Origin: Actinoallomurus iriomotensis
Lineage (GTDB): Bacteria > Actinomycetota > Actinomycetes > Streptosporangiales > Streptosporangiaceae
Assembly (NCBI RefSeq): GCF_030269445.1
Contig: NZ_BSTJ01000004.1
Coordinates: 310,001-374,000 of the forward strand
Reading direction: 5' to 3'
DNA: 64,000 bases
Positions within the stretch are counted from its first letter, which is position 1; every line of letters starts with the position of its first letter. The position numbers and the translations under genes are program-made. Below, piece after piece: positions 1-9,576 of this stretch. Under the pieces are notes generated by a model. It was not told the DNA's origin. It worked only from the letters and a program-made list of their open reading frames with translations, and did not search any database.

Positions 1-616
1 AGTCACGCGTCGCACCCGGATCCCCGTAGATCCGGAGGGGCTCGCCCCGCGCCACCGCGGTCAGCCAGTGGTTGATGACGCCCTGGCCGCCGGCGCGCCG
101 CTGTCCCGGGCCGTAGACGGTCGCGATGCGCAGCGCGACGGGCTCGACGGCGTCGGTCGCCGAGAGCATCTCCCGCTCCATCTCCAGCTTCACCCGCCCG
201 TAGACCGTCGCGGGGTGAACCGGCGACGTCTCGGCGTGCGGCGGCTCGGCCGCGGTGCCGTAGACGGCGCCACCCGAACCGGCGAGCACCATCGTGGGCC
301 GGTCGCCGTCCCGCCGGACCACGTCGAGCAGCAGCCGGAACGTCTCCAGGTCGGCCCGCGCACGCCATGGCTCGCGCTCGGCCTGCGCGATCGTCGCGGT
401 CTGCGCGACGAAGAACACCGTGCGCGCGCCGGCCAGGCCGGCGGCGGCGCGGCCGTCCCGGGCGAACGGCTCCGCCCGCGAGTAACCGGACGTCGGTACG
501 CCCGCCCGGGTGAGAGCCGCCGTGAGCCACGTGCCGATGAACCCCGTGGCTCCGATGACCGCGGCGGGCGTCGCCCCGCCGCTGTCGGTATTCGAAGTAA
601 ACCCCGTATCCACCAC
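1..616 (-). CDS. NAD-dependent epimerase/dehydratase, NDP-sugar type (3' end outside window)
   Basis: Reading the minus strand from a GTG at 616 gives a Rossmann protein starting VDTGFTSNTDSGGATPAAV and continuing into the nucleotide-binding motif GATGFIG. It later shows YGRVK, the YxxxK catalytic pair of extended short-chain dehydrogenases, and VALRIATVYGPGQR, the substrate-side motif of nucleotide-sugar epimerases. The frame is open to the window edge, so the C-terminus is missing. Next to an aromatic polyketide operon it probably makes or reduces a deoxysugar (NDP-hexose 4-ketoreductase or epimerase), which agrees with the glycosyltransferase at 12149-13324; that role is inference. No clear ribosome site supports GTG 616 over GTG 613. 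Confidence 0.75.
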   Translation of the reverse strand, partial: MVDTGFTSNTDSGGATPAAVIGATGFIGTWLTAALTRAGVPTSGYSRAEPFARDGRAAAGLAGARTVFFVAQTATIAQAEREPWRARADLETFRLLLDVVRRDGDRPTMVLAGSGGAVYGTAAEPPHAETSPVHPATVYGRVKLEMEREMLSATDAVEPVALRIATVYGPGQRRAGGQGVINHWLTAVARGEPLRIYGDPGATRD

Positions 617-847
617 CGGGTCAGCGTACGGTGGAACGCTGGAATCGCCCTCGAATCACGGTCAAATACAAGGTGACCGCGGGGCCGCGCACCGGCTCTC
701 AGAAATACCGGATGCTTCTCCGGCGAACATGATCATTAATTGGCAGGCGATTCACCTCATCGTTTCGTCGTCGCCCATTCATCGGAGCGCCCGAGAACCC
801 ATGCCCGACAGGTACGATTTCCGGCTCTCGGGCGGCGTGTAATTCAC
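617..847. other. Intergenic gap between sugar epimerase and polyketide operon end
   Basis: This 231-bp gap holds no credible gene. It is locally AT-rich around 728-745, which could contain the promoter of the leftward epimerase gene. I see no convincing hairpin terminator for the operon that ends at 848. Confidence 0.4.
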
Positions 848-1534
848 TTACCAGTCCACCGGCCGGCGAGCCCGGAAGATCCGTCCGGTCGGCCCACCAT
901 CCGGAAGGACCGCCGCCCACACCACGTGACGGGCCGCGTCCTCCGGGGAGGTCGCCGCGTCCGGGCGCATCCTCGTCCGCACCAGGCCCGGATTCACGGC
1001 GTTGACCAGAACACCGCGCTCCCGCGTCTCCTCGGCGAGCGCCACCGTCAGCGCGTTGAGCGCGGCCTTGGAGACCGAGTACCCGGGAGTGCCGGGGAAG
1101 ATGCCGTTGCTGAACATGCCGGTGCCGCTGGAGACCATGACGATCCGGCCCCACTTCCGGTCCAGCATCGCCGGGAGGAACGCCTGGCACACTCTCCAGG
1201 CACCAAGCGTGTTCGTGGCCAGCTGCCGCTCCACGAGTTCCAGCGGCACCGTGGAGGGCAGCGTGCCGGCGTCGAGCAGGAGCCCGGCGTTGTTGACGAG
1301 GATGTCGACCGGACCGACGCGGCCGCGAACCGAGTCCGCCGCCCCGGAGGCCGTGACGTCGAGCCCGACGCCGACGGCGCCGTCGCCCAGCGCGCCCGCG
1401 ACCCGGTGGGCGTCGTTCTCGGTCCGTGCCGCCACGATGACGCGATGGCCGAGCGCGTGCAGGCCCGCCGCGACGGCGGCGCCGAGGCCGCGTCCCGCGC
1501 CGGTCACCAGTGCCGTACGCCGAGGGCCGGCCAT
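848..1534 (-). CDS. SDR-family oxidoreductase (polyketide tailoring reductase)
   Basis: A 228-residue classical short-chain dehydrogenase. It has the NAD(P)H loop TGAGRGLG near the N-terminus, the NNAG motif, a catalytic serine in MVSSG, and YSVSK as the YxxxK pair, followed by NPGLVRT. The ATG at 1534 lies six bases after the stop of the upstream LLM gene, so it is co-transcribed with the polyketide genes. Such enzymes reduce ketones on the nascent aromatic polyketide or in tailoring steps; which carbon is reduced cannot be read from sequence. It is the third and last of three SDR genes in the operon. Confidence 0.85.
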   Translation of the reverse strand: MAGPRRTALVTGAGRGLGAAVAAGLHALGHRVIVAARTENDAHRVAGALGDGAVGVGLDVTASGAADSVRGRVGPVDILVNNAGLLLDAGTLPSTVPLELVERQLATNTLGAWRVCQAFLPAMLDRKWGRIVMVSSGTGMFSNGIFPGTPGYSVSKAALNALTVALAEETRERGVLVNAVNPGLVRTRMRPDAATSPEDAARHVVWAAVLPDGGPTGRIFRARRPVDW

Positions 1535-1539
1535 CGGCG

Positions 1540-2382
1540 CTACCCCGTGACCTCGGCCAGGAGCTCCAACTGGCCGAGGTCGGGGACGCACGGGAAGAAG
1601 ATCAGCTCGTCGCAGCCGGCGGCCGCGTGGTCGCGCACCATGGCGTCCACGGCCTTCTCATCGGTGAGCAGGCCGCGGACGACGCGGTCGCGGTACGGCC
1701 CCGTCCCCGCGTAGTAGTCCCGCAGGTACTGTTCCGCGCGGTCGCGCGCTCCCGGCCCGAGCGCGGTGTAGGCGATCGCCATCATTCGCGGCGCGCCCGG
1801 CCGGCCCGCCGACGTCCATGCGTCTTTCATGCGGGCCACGAGCTCCGGATAGGCGTGCGCCGAGCCGCCTCCCATGATCCAGCCGTCGCCGTGGCGTGCC
1901 GCGCGACGCATGGCGGCGGGCGAGTGGCCGCCGACGACGATCGGCGGCGGGCCGGCGGGCAGCGGCGGCACCAGGCGCTCGTCGGCCCAGACGCGCCGGA
2001 TCCGGGCGAGGTTCTCATCCAGCCGGCGCCCCCGGTCCCGGAAGGAGGCGCCCGCCATCGCGAAGTCGTCCTCCCGGCCGCCCGCCGCGACGCCGACCAC
2101 CAGCCGTCCCGCCGACAGGTCGTGCACGGCGGCGAGCTGCTTGGCCAGCAACGCGACGTCGGTCCGGCAGGCGGCGACGAGAATGGTGGTGGCGAGCCCG
2201 ATCCGCTCGGTCACGGCCGCCGCGCCGGCCAGCGCGACGAGCGGCTCGTGGCTGGTGTACACGAGCCGGTCGAGCACGCCGAGCCGGGCGAAGCCGAGGC
2301 GTTCCGCCGTCGTGGCCCAGGTCAGCAGCTCACGCGCCGGCACGCCGGGGAGCGTGGCCGGCAGGCCCACTCCGATGTCCAT
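1540..2382 (-). CDS. LLM-class (luciferase-like) F420/flavin-dependent oxidoreductase
   Basis: A 280-residue protein of the bacterial luciferase-like TIM-barrel family, starting MDIGVGLP at an ATG preceded by GAGGGGCGAGACG. Diagnostic segments are VVGVAAGGREDDF in the middle of the barrel and PPIVVGGHSPAAMRRAAR towards the C-terminus, typical of actinobacterial F420-dependent members. These enzymes move hydride between F420H2 or FMNH2 and a substrate. Its place inside the polyketide operon suggests oxidation or reduction of the aromatic core or a sugar. The cofactor choice (F420 versus FMN) is inferred from family resemblance. Confidence 0.85.
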   Translation of the reverse strand: MDIGVGLPATLPGVPARELLTWATTAERLGFARLGVLDRLVYTSHEPLVALAGAAAVTERIGLATTILVAACRTDVALLAKQLAAVHDLSAGRLVVGVAAGGREDDFAMAGASFRDRGRRLDENLARIRRVWADERLVPPLPAGPPPIVVGGHSPAAMRRAARHGDGWIMGGGSAHAYPELVARMKDAWTSAGRPGAPRMMAIAYTALGPGARDRAEQYLRDYYAGTGPYRDRVVRGLLTDEKAVDAMVRDHAAAGCDELIFFPCVPDLGQLELLAEVTG

Positions 2383-2393
2383 CGTCTCGCCCC

Positions 2394-2771
2394 TCACGTG
2401 GCGGGGTGGGTCTCCACCGAGAGCTGGGAGATACAACGCATCGTCGCGTTGCGGAAGTACGCGCCGAATGCCTCCTCGGTGCCGGTGTCGCGCCGGCGCT
2501 TCAGGTACGGCGCGAGCTTCTCCTCCAGCGCGTGGACACCGGACTGCCGGCTCATGTGGCGCGCGACGTCGGCGAGGTCGCCTTCGTAGTGGATGATCCG
2601 CACCATGAGGTCGTCCTTGATGAAGACGGCGGTGCCGAGCAGCCGGCCGGACGGCCGGCCGGACTCGTCGCGCAGCTCGGGAGTGTCGACACGACGGAAG
2701 CCGGCGAAGATCTCGGCGATCTCGTCCTCGTGTCCCGGCTGCACATCGTAAGTGATCGCCGCGTACGGCAT
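2394..2771 (-). CDS. SchA/CurD-like domain protein
   Basis: A 125-residue protein starting MPYAAITYDVQPGHEDEIAEIF. It resembles the SchA/CurD-like family found in spore-pigment (whiE-type) and other type II polyketide clusters, a ferredoxin-fold dimer related to small monooxygenases and cyclases. The biochemical role of this family is not settled. The ATG overlaps the stop of the upstream SDR gene (TGATG), indicating translational coupling. Its presence supports an aromatic, possibly pigment-like or pentangular, polyketide. Confidence 0.75.
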   Translation of the reverse strand: MPYAAITYDVQPGHEDEIAEIFAGFRRVDTPELRDESGRPSGRLLGTAVFIKDDLMVRIIHYEGDLADVARHMSRQSGVHALEEKLAPYLKRRRDTGTEEAFGAYFRNATMRCISQLSVETHPAT

Positions 2772-3502
2772 CAGATTCCTCCATCGACGTTGAGAGTGAC
2801 TCCGGAGACGTAGCCGGACAGGTCACTGGAGAAGAACAGGACGGCTCCCGCCACGTCGTCCGGTTCACCGAGCCTGCCCAGCGCGGTCATCGCGGTGAGG
2901 CGGGTACGGAGCGGCGCCGGAAGGTCGTCCCCGGGCTCGGCGACGACGCCGGGCGCCACGCAGTTCACCCGGATGCCCCGAGGTCCGAGTTCCTTGGCGA
3001 GGGACCGGGTGAGCCCGATCACCGCCGCCTTCGACGCGGTGTAGTGCGCGCTTCCGGGGCGTCCGCGCATCGCCGCCGAGGCGCCCAGGTTGATCACCGA
3101 TCCGCCGTCGGCGAGCAGCGGCAGAACGGCCTGGGTGACGTGGTAGCAGCCGGTGAGGTTGACCGACATGACGCGGTTCCACTCCTCCGCGGTGAGCCGG
3201 TCGATCTCGGCGCGGCCGTCGACCCCGGCGTTGTTGATCAGCACGTCGAGTCCGCCGAACGTCTCCCGGCAGGTCGCGGCCAGCTCGGCCACGTCCGCGG
3301 CGTCGGTGACGTCGGCCACCTCGACCCGGTGCGGGCCGCCGATCTCCTTCAGCTCGGTGACGAGGTCGTCCGCCGGCGACTCGCCGCGGTGACAGGTGAT
3401 GACGTGCGCGCCGGCCTTCGCCAGCACGCGCACGGTGGCTCTGCCGATGCCGCACGTGCCGCCGGTGACCAGCACGCGGCGTCCGGTCAGTCCGAGGTCC
3501 AC
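2771..3502 (-). CDS. SDR-family oxidoreductase (3-oxoacyl-ACP reductase type)
   Basis: A 243-residue classical SDR starting at GTG 3502, behind AAGGGAG. It shows TGGTCGIG (cofactor loop), NNAGVDG, and HYTASKAA (YxxxK), ending in the typical FabG-like tail VSGVTLNVDGGI. It closely resembles the SDR at 4171-4896 in length and architecture, so the pair may be an old duplication with divergent substrate positions. Likely a polyketide ketoreductase or a tailoring reductase; exact regiochemistry is unknown. Confidence 0.85.
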   Translation of the reverse strand: MDLGLTGRRVLVTGGTCGIGRATVRVLAKAGAHVITCHRGESPADDLVTELKEIGGPHRVEVADVTDAADVAELAATCRETFGGLDVLINNAGVDGRAEIDRLTAEEWNRVMSVNLTGCYHVTQAVLPLLADGGSVINLGASAAMRGRPGSAHYTASKAAVIGLTRSLAKELGPRGIRVNCVAPGVVAEPGDDLPAPLRTRLTAMTALGRLGEPDDVAGAVLFFSSDLSGYVSGVTLNVDGGI

Positions 3503-3539
3503 ACGTACTCCCTTCGCGATGTCGTCCGGCGCCGCCGCG

Positions 3540-3851
3540 TCAGTAGGCCGCGGCGACCTCGTAGATCCCGACGGCGGTTCCGCCGCCTGCCTTCTGGTAC
3601 GGCCGCAGCGGGGCCGTGACCTGGCGGTGCGCGGCCCCCGCCTCCCACGACCGGAAGGCGTCGAGGCTCTCCCACTCGCTCATCACGACGAAGTCGCCGT
3701 GCTCGGCCACCGAGCGGAGCAGCTCGTTGCCGATGAGCCCGGGTGTGCCCTGGAGATCACGGCTGATCCGGTGGTACGCGGCCTCGACCGCGCCGGCGTC
3801 GTGCTCCGGCGCCACGGCGTGGATCACCACGCGGACGTGGGAGGCGGTCAT
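3540..3851 (-). CDS. Antibiotic biosynthesis monooxygenase (ABM) family protein 1
   Basis: A 103-residue ferredoxin-like-fold protein starting MTASHVRVVIHAVAP. It carries the ABM signature of a conserved tryptophan and phenylalanine segment (VVMSEWESLDAFRSWEAG) and ends in YEVAAAY. ABM proteins such as ActVA-Orf6 oxidise anthrones and naphthacenones to quinones without metal or flavin. The ATG overlaps the stop of the next ABM gene (ATGA). Two ABM genes in tandem suggest two oxygenation steps or a heterodimer. Confidence 0.8.
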   Translation of the reverse strand: MTASHVRVVIHAVAPEHDAGAVEAAYHRISRDLQGTPGLIGNELLRSVAEHGDFVVMSEWESLDAFRSWEAGAAHRQVTAPLRPYQKAGGGTAVGIYEVAAAY

Positions 3852-4168
3852 GTACGCGCTCCCCGCATCGCGTAGACCACCCGCATGGTCGTCATCGACC
3901 CGCCCGAGCGGTACGGGTGGAGCCGGGTCCGGTGTTCCAGGTGCCGCTCGCTGCGCTCGAACTCCCGGAACCGCGGTTCGTCGACCCAGTCGCTGGTCAC
4001 GTAGTAGACGCCGTCCTCTTCCGCGCTCTTGGCGAGCCACTGGCCGAGGTTCGCCGGGTGACCGGTGATCCCGTCGCCGATGGCGTACCAGGTCTCCTCG
4101 AACTCGCGCTCCATCCCGGGATGGATCTGCATGCGCAGCATGACCCGGAAGACGTTCTGGCCGGCCAC
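3848..4168 (-). CDS. Antibiotic biosynthesis monooxygenase (ABM) family protein 2
   Basis: A 106-residue protein starting VAGQNVFRVMLRMQIHPGME at GTG 4168, two bases after the stop of the SDR gene. The segment VYYVTSDWVDEPRFREFERS matches the ABM fold (beta strand, then W/F-rich helix). It resembles small cyclase/monooxygenase proteins of whiE- and pradimicin-type clusters. It overlaps the downstream ABM gene by four bases. Probable role: oxygenation or ring-closure assistance during polyketide maturation. Confidence 0.75.
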   Translation of the reverse strand: MAGQNVFRVMLRMQIHPGMEREFEETWYAIGDGITGHPANLGQWLAKSAEEDGVYYVTSDWVDEPRFREFERSERHLEHRTRLHPYRSGGSMTTMRVVYAMRGART

Positions 4169-4170
4169 GG

Positions 4171-4896
4171 TCAGATGCCCCCGTCCACGTGGAGCGTCTC
4201 CCCGGTGATGAACGCCGCGTCGTCGCCGGCGAGGAAGGTCACCGCGCGCGCGACGTCCTCCGGGCGGCCGAGCCGGCCGAGCGCGATGATCCGCTGGTAG
4301 CGCTCGCGCACCTCCGGCGGGACCTCGGCCTCCGTCTCGATCGGCCCGGGTGCCACCACGTTGACCCGGACGCCCCGGGGCCCGAGCTCCTTGGCCAGCG
4401 AACGGGCCAGGCCGATCAGCCCGGCCTTGGCCGCCGTGTAGTGCGAGCGCAGCGGAATGCCGACCGTGGCGACCCGTGAGCCGACGTAGACCACCGACGC
4501 CTTCGGCGTCAGCAGCGGCAGCGCCGCCTGGGTGATGAAGCACGCGGCGCCGAGGTTGACGTCGAGCACCTCGCTCCACTGGCTCGGCGTGAGTTCACCG
4601 AACGGCACATGGCTGATGACGCCCGCGTTGTGAACGACGACGTCGAGCGATCCGAACCGGTCGCGGCACTCGTTCACCAACCGCGTCACGTCGTCGGGGA
4701 CCGCCACGTCGGCCGCCATGACGTGGTGGTCGCCACCGATCTCCTTCAGTTCGCGGGCGAGGTCGCGCGCGGCCTCGCCCTCCCGCCGCCCGCAGGTCAC
4801 CACGTGCGCGCCGGACCGGGCCAGGTCGAGGACGATCGCCCGTCCGAGCCCGCGGGTTCCTCCGGTGACCAGAGCCTTCTTTCCATCGAGCCGCAT
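4171..4896 (-). CDS. SDR-family oxidoreductase (polyketide ketoreductase candidate)
   Basis: A 241-residue SDR with TGGTRGLG, HNAGV, a VGSR serine segment and YTAAK (YxxxK), ending FITGETLHVDGGI. The ATG at 4896 follows a strong ribosome site, AGGAGG with a TGTC spacer. Of the three SDRs it lies closest to the aromatase, ACP and ketosynthase genes, which makes it the best candidate for the ketoreductase acting on the nascent chain; this is inference from position only. Confidence 0.85.
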   Translation of the reverse strand: MRLDGKKALVTGGTRGLGRAIVLDLARSGAHVVTCGRREGEAARDLARELKEIGGDHHVMAADVAVPDDVTRLVNECRDRFGSLDVVVHNAGVISHVPFGELTPSQWSEVLDVNLGAACFITQAALPLLTPKASVVYVGSRVATVGIPLRSHYTAAKAGLIGLARSLAKELGPRGVRVNVVAPGPIETEAEVPPEVRERYQRIIALGRLGRPEDVARAVTFLAGDDAAFITGETLHVDGGI

Positions 4897-4904
4897 GACA
4901 CCTC

Positions 4905-6118
<1,214 letters not shown>

Positions 6119-7342
6119 TCAGTTTTGCGTTCGTCGAACGGCGGTCAGGGCGACCGCGGAGTTGAAGCCGCCGTGGCCGCGGGCGAGCACGAGCGCGGCG
6201 CGGACGGGCATCTCGCGCGGTTCGCGTACGAGGTCCAGGCCACACCCGTCGGCCAGTTCGGTCACGCCCACCGTGGGCGGCACCACGCCGTCCCGCATCG
6301 CGAGCAGCGCGGCGGCCATGTCGAGCGCGGCGCCTCCGGCGTACAGCCGGCCGGTCATCGTCTTCGGCGCGGTGACCGGGACGGCGCGCGGCCCGAACAG
6401 CGCCTCGATCGCGCGGGCCTCCTCGCGGTCCCGCGCCGGTACGCCGAGGGCGTCCGCGAAGACCACGTCGACGTCCCGGGGAGCCAGCCCCGCCCGGTCG
6501 AGGGCGATCTCGGCCGCGCGCCGCAGGCCGGGCTCCCGTCCCGAGCCCGGCGGCGGGTCGAACGTCGCGCCGTGCCCCGCGAGGCACCCGTAGCCGTGGA
6601 CGCCGCGGGCCCGTGCGACGTCGTCCGGCTCGATGACCAGCATCGCGCCGCCCTCCCCCGGCACGTAGCCGGACGCCTCCCGGTCGAACGGCAGGTAGGC
6701 GCGGCCGGGGTCGTCACTCGTGCTCAGCGCACCGGTCGCGAGCTGGGCGACCAGCCCGTACGGGCACAGCGACGCGTCGGTGCCGCCGGTGACCGCGAGG
6801 CGCGCCCCGCTGCGGAGCATCCGCACGGCATGCGCGGCCGCGTCCAGCCCGCCGGCCTGTTCGGCGCAGATGACGCCGCACGGGCCGCGCATCCCGTGCC
6901 GAATCGAGACCTGGCCGGTGGTGGCGGCGTAGAACCAGGCGATCGACTGGTACGCGCCGACCCAGCCGGGGCCCTTGTCCCACAGCCGCTCGATCTCGCG
7001 CTGCCCGAACTCGGTGCCGCCGGAGGAACTCGCCGTCACGACGGTCATCTCGTACTCGGGCAGCTCGGCCGGGTCGACCCCGGCGTCATCGAGCGCCATG
7101 TCGGTGGCGGCCAGCGCGAGGTGGGTCCAGTGATCGGTCTGCGGGATCAGCCGGCCCGGTATCGCCTCGGCCGCGGCGAACCCCGGCACCTCGCCGGCGA
7201 GCCGGACCGGGTAGCGCTCCGGGTCGAAACGGGTGATCCGCCCGATACCCGTCCGCCCGGCCAGGGTCGCCGACCAGTACTCCTCGGTGCCCAGGCCGTT
7301 CGGCGCGGCCACGCCGAGGCCGGTGACCAGCGCAGCGGTCAT
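6119..7342 (-). CDS. Ketosynthase beta subunit / chain-length factor
   Basis: A 407-residue thiolase-fold protein, starting [18 protein letters not shown]. At the position of the ketosynthase cysteine it has glutamine (Q162 in CAEQAGG), the defining mark of a chain-length factor. It also shows [10 protein letters not shown] and [10 protein letters not shown]. It pairs with KS-alpha, decarboxylates malonyl-ACP to prime the chain and sets its length. The ATG overlaps the KS-alpha stop (ATGA). Chain length cannot be read reliably by eye; a pentangular-type length (C24 or longer) is a hypothesis from the tailoring set. Confidence 0.93.
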   Translation of the reverse strand: MTAALVTGLGVAAPNGLGTEEYWSATLAGRTGIGRITRFDPERYPVRLAGEVPGFAAAEAIPGRLIPQTDHWTHLALAATDMALDDAGVDPAELPEYEMTVVTASSSGGTEFGQREIERLWDKGPGWVGAYQSIAWFYAATTGQVSIRHGMRGPCGVICAEQAGGLDAAAHAVRMLRSGARLAVTGGTDASLCPYGLVAQLATGALSTSDDPGRAYLPFDREASGYVPGEGGAMLVIEPDDVARARGVHGYGCLAGHGATFDPPPGSGREPGLRRAAEIALDRAGLAPRDVDVVFADALGVPARDREEARAIEALFGPRAVPVTAPKTMTGRLYAGGAALDMAAALLAMRDGVVPPTVGVTELADGCGLDLVREPREMPVRAALVLARGHGGFNSAVALTAVRRTQN

Positions 7343-8610
7343 GGCCGGCCCGCCCGGCCGAGCAGCATGGCCGACTGGAAGCCGCCGAAGCCGCTGCCGA
7401 CGCTCAGCACCACGTCGAGGTCGGCCTCCCTGGCGGTCAGCGGCACGTAGTCCAGGTCGCACTCGGGGTCCGGGTTGTGCAGGTTGGCGGTGGGCGGTAC
7501 GACGCCGTGGTGCAGCGCCAGCGCGCACGCGGCGACCTCGATCGACCCGATCGCGCCCAGCGAGTGCCCGATCATCGACTTGATCGAGCTGACCGGGACC
7601 TCGTACGCGCGTCCGCCGAGGCTGCGCTTGAACGCGGCGGTCTCGTGGCGGTCGTTCTGCTTGGTGCCCGACCCGTGCGCGTTGATGTAGTCGATGTCCT
7701 CCGGGCCGAGGCGGGCCTGTCCGAGGGTCTCCGTGATCGCCTCGGCCATCTCCCGGCCGTCGGGCTTCAGCCCCGTCATGTGGTAGGCGTTGCTGCGGCT
7801 CGCGAAGCCCAGGATCTCCGCGTATATCTGCGCTCCGCGCCGGCGCGCCGCGTCACGGCGCTCCAGCACCATGATCGCCGCACCCTCGCCGAGCACGAAT
7901 CCGTCCCGTTCCGCGTCGAACGGCCGGGACGCGTGCCCGGGGTCCTCGTTGTTCGGCGACGTCGCTTTGATCGCGTCGAAGCACGCGGACGTGATCGGGG
8001 AGATCGGGGCGTCGGTCGCGCCGGCGACGACGACGTCCGCGGAGCCCTCCCACAGCAGCCGGCACGCGTACCCGACCGCGTCGAGGCCGGCCGTGCAGCC
8101 CGTCGAGATCAGCCCGACCGGGCCCTCCGCGCAGGACGCCCACGCGACCTCGGTGGCCAGGGTGCTGGGCACCATGTACCCGTACAGGTGCGGGACCGCG
8201 TACGAGGGATCGACCAGCCAGTTCCGGCCGCCGTCGCTGAGGACGACGTACTCCTCCTCCAGGCCCATCGTGCAGCCGACCGCGCTGCCGACGCTGACGG
8301 CGACGCGTTCGGGCGGGACGACGCCGGTGTCCAGACCGCTGTCGGCCAGGGCCTGACGCGCGCAGACCACACCGAACTGGCCGGCGCGGTCCATCCGGCG
8401 GATCTCCTGCGGGGACAGCCCCTCGGCGGCGGGGTCGAAGTCGCACTCGGCGGCGACGCGCGACCGGAAGGGCTCGGCGTCGAACAGCGTGATGGCCCGC
8501 GTCGCGGTGCGGCCGGAGGTGATCAGGTCCCAGAACGCCTTCGTTCCCGGGTCGCCCGGCGCCACCACCCCGATGCCGGTGATCACCACCCGCGCGTCGT
8601 CGTCGATCAC
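7339..8610 (-). CDS. Ketosynthase alpha subunit (KS-alpha) of type II polyketide synthase
   Basis: A 423-residue beta-ketoacyl synthase. The catalytic triad is visible as Cys172 ([12 protein letters not shown]), His312 ([11 protein letters not shown]) and His349 (GHSLGAIG). The start is GTG 8610, overlapping the cupin stop as GTGA. It catalyses repeated decarboxylative condensation of malonyl units on the ACP, with CLF as partner. The usual TSGLD after the active-site cysteine is TAGLD here, a conservative change. The order cupin, KS-alpha, CLF, ACP, aromatase is characteristic of aromatic polyketide clusters. Confidence 0.95.
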   Translation of the reverse strand: MIDDDARVVITGIGVVAPGDPGTKAFWDLITSGRTATRAITLFDAEPFRSRVAAECDFDPAAEGLSPQEIRRMDRAGQFGVVCARQALADSGLDTGVVPPERVAVSVGSAVGCTMGLEEEYVVLSDGGRNWLVDPSYAVPHLYGYMVPSTLATEVAWASCAEGPVGLISTGCTAGLDAVGYACRLLWEGSADVVVAGATDAPISPITSACFDAIKATSPNNEDPGHASRPFDAERDGFVLGEGAAIMVLERRDAARRRGAQIYAEILGFASRSNAYHMTGLKPDGREMAEAITETLGQARLGPEDIDYINAHGSGTKQNDRHETAAFKRSLGGRAYEVPVSSIKSMIGHSLGAIGSIEVAACALALHHGVVPPTANLHNPDPECDLDYVPLTAREADLDVVLSVGSGFGGFQSAMLLGRAGRP

Positions 8611-9050
8611 TGGTGGCTCCCGCCGGGGGCGCCGACCTCCGGCTGGCCCACCGCGCCGTTCGGCGGTGGCTCCGTGTCGACGTGGCCGAGCTCGGGCCGG
8701 GGCGCCAGCGGGCAGAGCTGGAACACCGCGAACGCCTCGGCGTCTTCGGTGTTCGTCACCCGGTGGCGGACGTTCTTGGGGACCATCAGTCCCTCGCCGG
8801 CCCCCACCGACAGCTCGTCCGTGCCGTCGAGCCGTACGGTGAGGCGGCCGCGGACGACGTAGAGGAACTCCTCCGAGTACGGGTGGTAGTGCTCGGAGAC
8901 GAACTCGCCCGGGGCGAGGACGAGGGTGCCCATGAACCCGGTCGTGGCGCCGCACGTCTTCGGGCCGAGCACCACGCGCAGGTCGCCGCCTCGACGCCGG
9001 TTCACCGGCACGTCCGCCGCGGCGACCGGACCGGTCCGTGTCTCAGGCAC
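8607..9050 (-). CDS. TcmJ-like cupin polyketide cyclase
   Basis: A 147-residue single-cupin protein starting [17 protein letters not shown] at GTG 9050, inside the end of the TcmI-like gene. Metal-site residues of the first cupin motif are visible in [17 protein letters not shown] (two His and a Glu), and the second motif contains [10 protein letters not shown]. TcmJ/WhiE-II-type cupins assist correct cyclisation of long aromatic polyketides, probably through a bound metal. Its pairing with a TcmI-type cyclase is typical of tetracenomycin and pentangular pathways. Confidence 0.85.
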   Translation of the reverse strand: MPETRTGPVAAADVPVNRRRGGDLRVVLGPKTCGATTGFMGTLVLAPGEFVSEHYHPYSEEFLYVVRGRLTVRLDGTDELSVGAGEGLMVPKNVRHRVTNTEDAEAFAVFQLCPLAPRPELGHVDTEPPPNGAVGQPEVGAPGGSHQ

Positions 9051-9372
9051 GGTCGGCCTCCCAGACGTAGAAGGGGATGGCCATCGCGTCCTTCGGCTCC
9101 TTCCAGTTCGGGTCGTACGGCCGGATGTGCTGGGCGAGCTTCTTGTTGACGTCGGCGAACAGGGGGTGCCCACGCACCTTGTAGAGGTCCGGCGTGATGT
9201 CGTGGTCCGCCTCGATCAGCTGGAAGTACAGCTCGTGGAAGCGGAGAACGGTCCGACGCGACACTCCGACCATGTAGGGCAGCTCGGTGGCGTCGGACTC
9301 CGCCCAAATTTCGGCTACCTCATCCGCTTTGGCCGGATCCATGCGGGCGACGATCAGACTCCGATGCTGCAC
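9043..9372 (-). CDS. TcmI-family polyketide cyclase (first gene of the leftward operon)
   Basis: A 109-residue ferredoxin-fold protein starting VQHRSLIVARMDPAKADEVA at GTG 9372 behind AAAGGAG. The pattern SDATELPYMVGVSRRTVLRF and HPLFADVNKKLAQHIRPYDP matches TcmI-type cyclases, which close the last ring of tetracenomycin-like intermediates. It heads a run of coupled genes down to 848, so its promoter should lie in 9373-9576, shared with the divergent radical SAM gene. Confidence 0.88.
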   Translation of the reverse strand: MQHRSLIVARMDPAKADEVAEIWAESDATELPYMVGVSRRTVLRFHELYFQLIEADHDITPDLYKVRGHPLFADVNKKLAQHIRPYDPNWKEPKDAMAIPFYVWEADRA

Positions 9373-9576
9373 GCGGCGCTCCTTTCGACGGATGCTCCCG
9401 GCCATGCTGCGGGCGGCGCTTCGCGCGCCGATCGAAGGCGACTGGAGACCGGGACGACCGGTCGTCCCCCCGCGGGCCCGGGAACGGCGATTCGCGTTCG
9501 AGCACGGATCCAGCGGCATGCGAAGCCGCATTGCGAGATTGACCCCGGCCTTGTCACGGAGAAGGGAGCCGTCCCG
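9373..9576. promoter_or_regulatory. Divergent promoter region of the polyketide cluster
   Basis: This 204-bp gap separates the leftward PKS operon (GTG 9372) from the rightward radical SAM gene (GTG 9577). Both need promoters here, so it is the natural control point of the cluster. I could not assign -10/-35 boxes or an operator. No SARP, TetR or LuxR regulator gene is in the window near it. Confidence 0.5.
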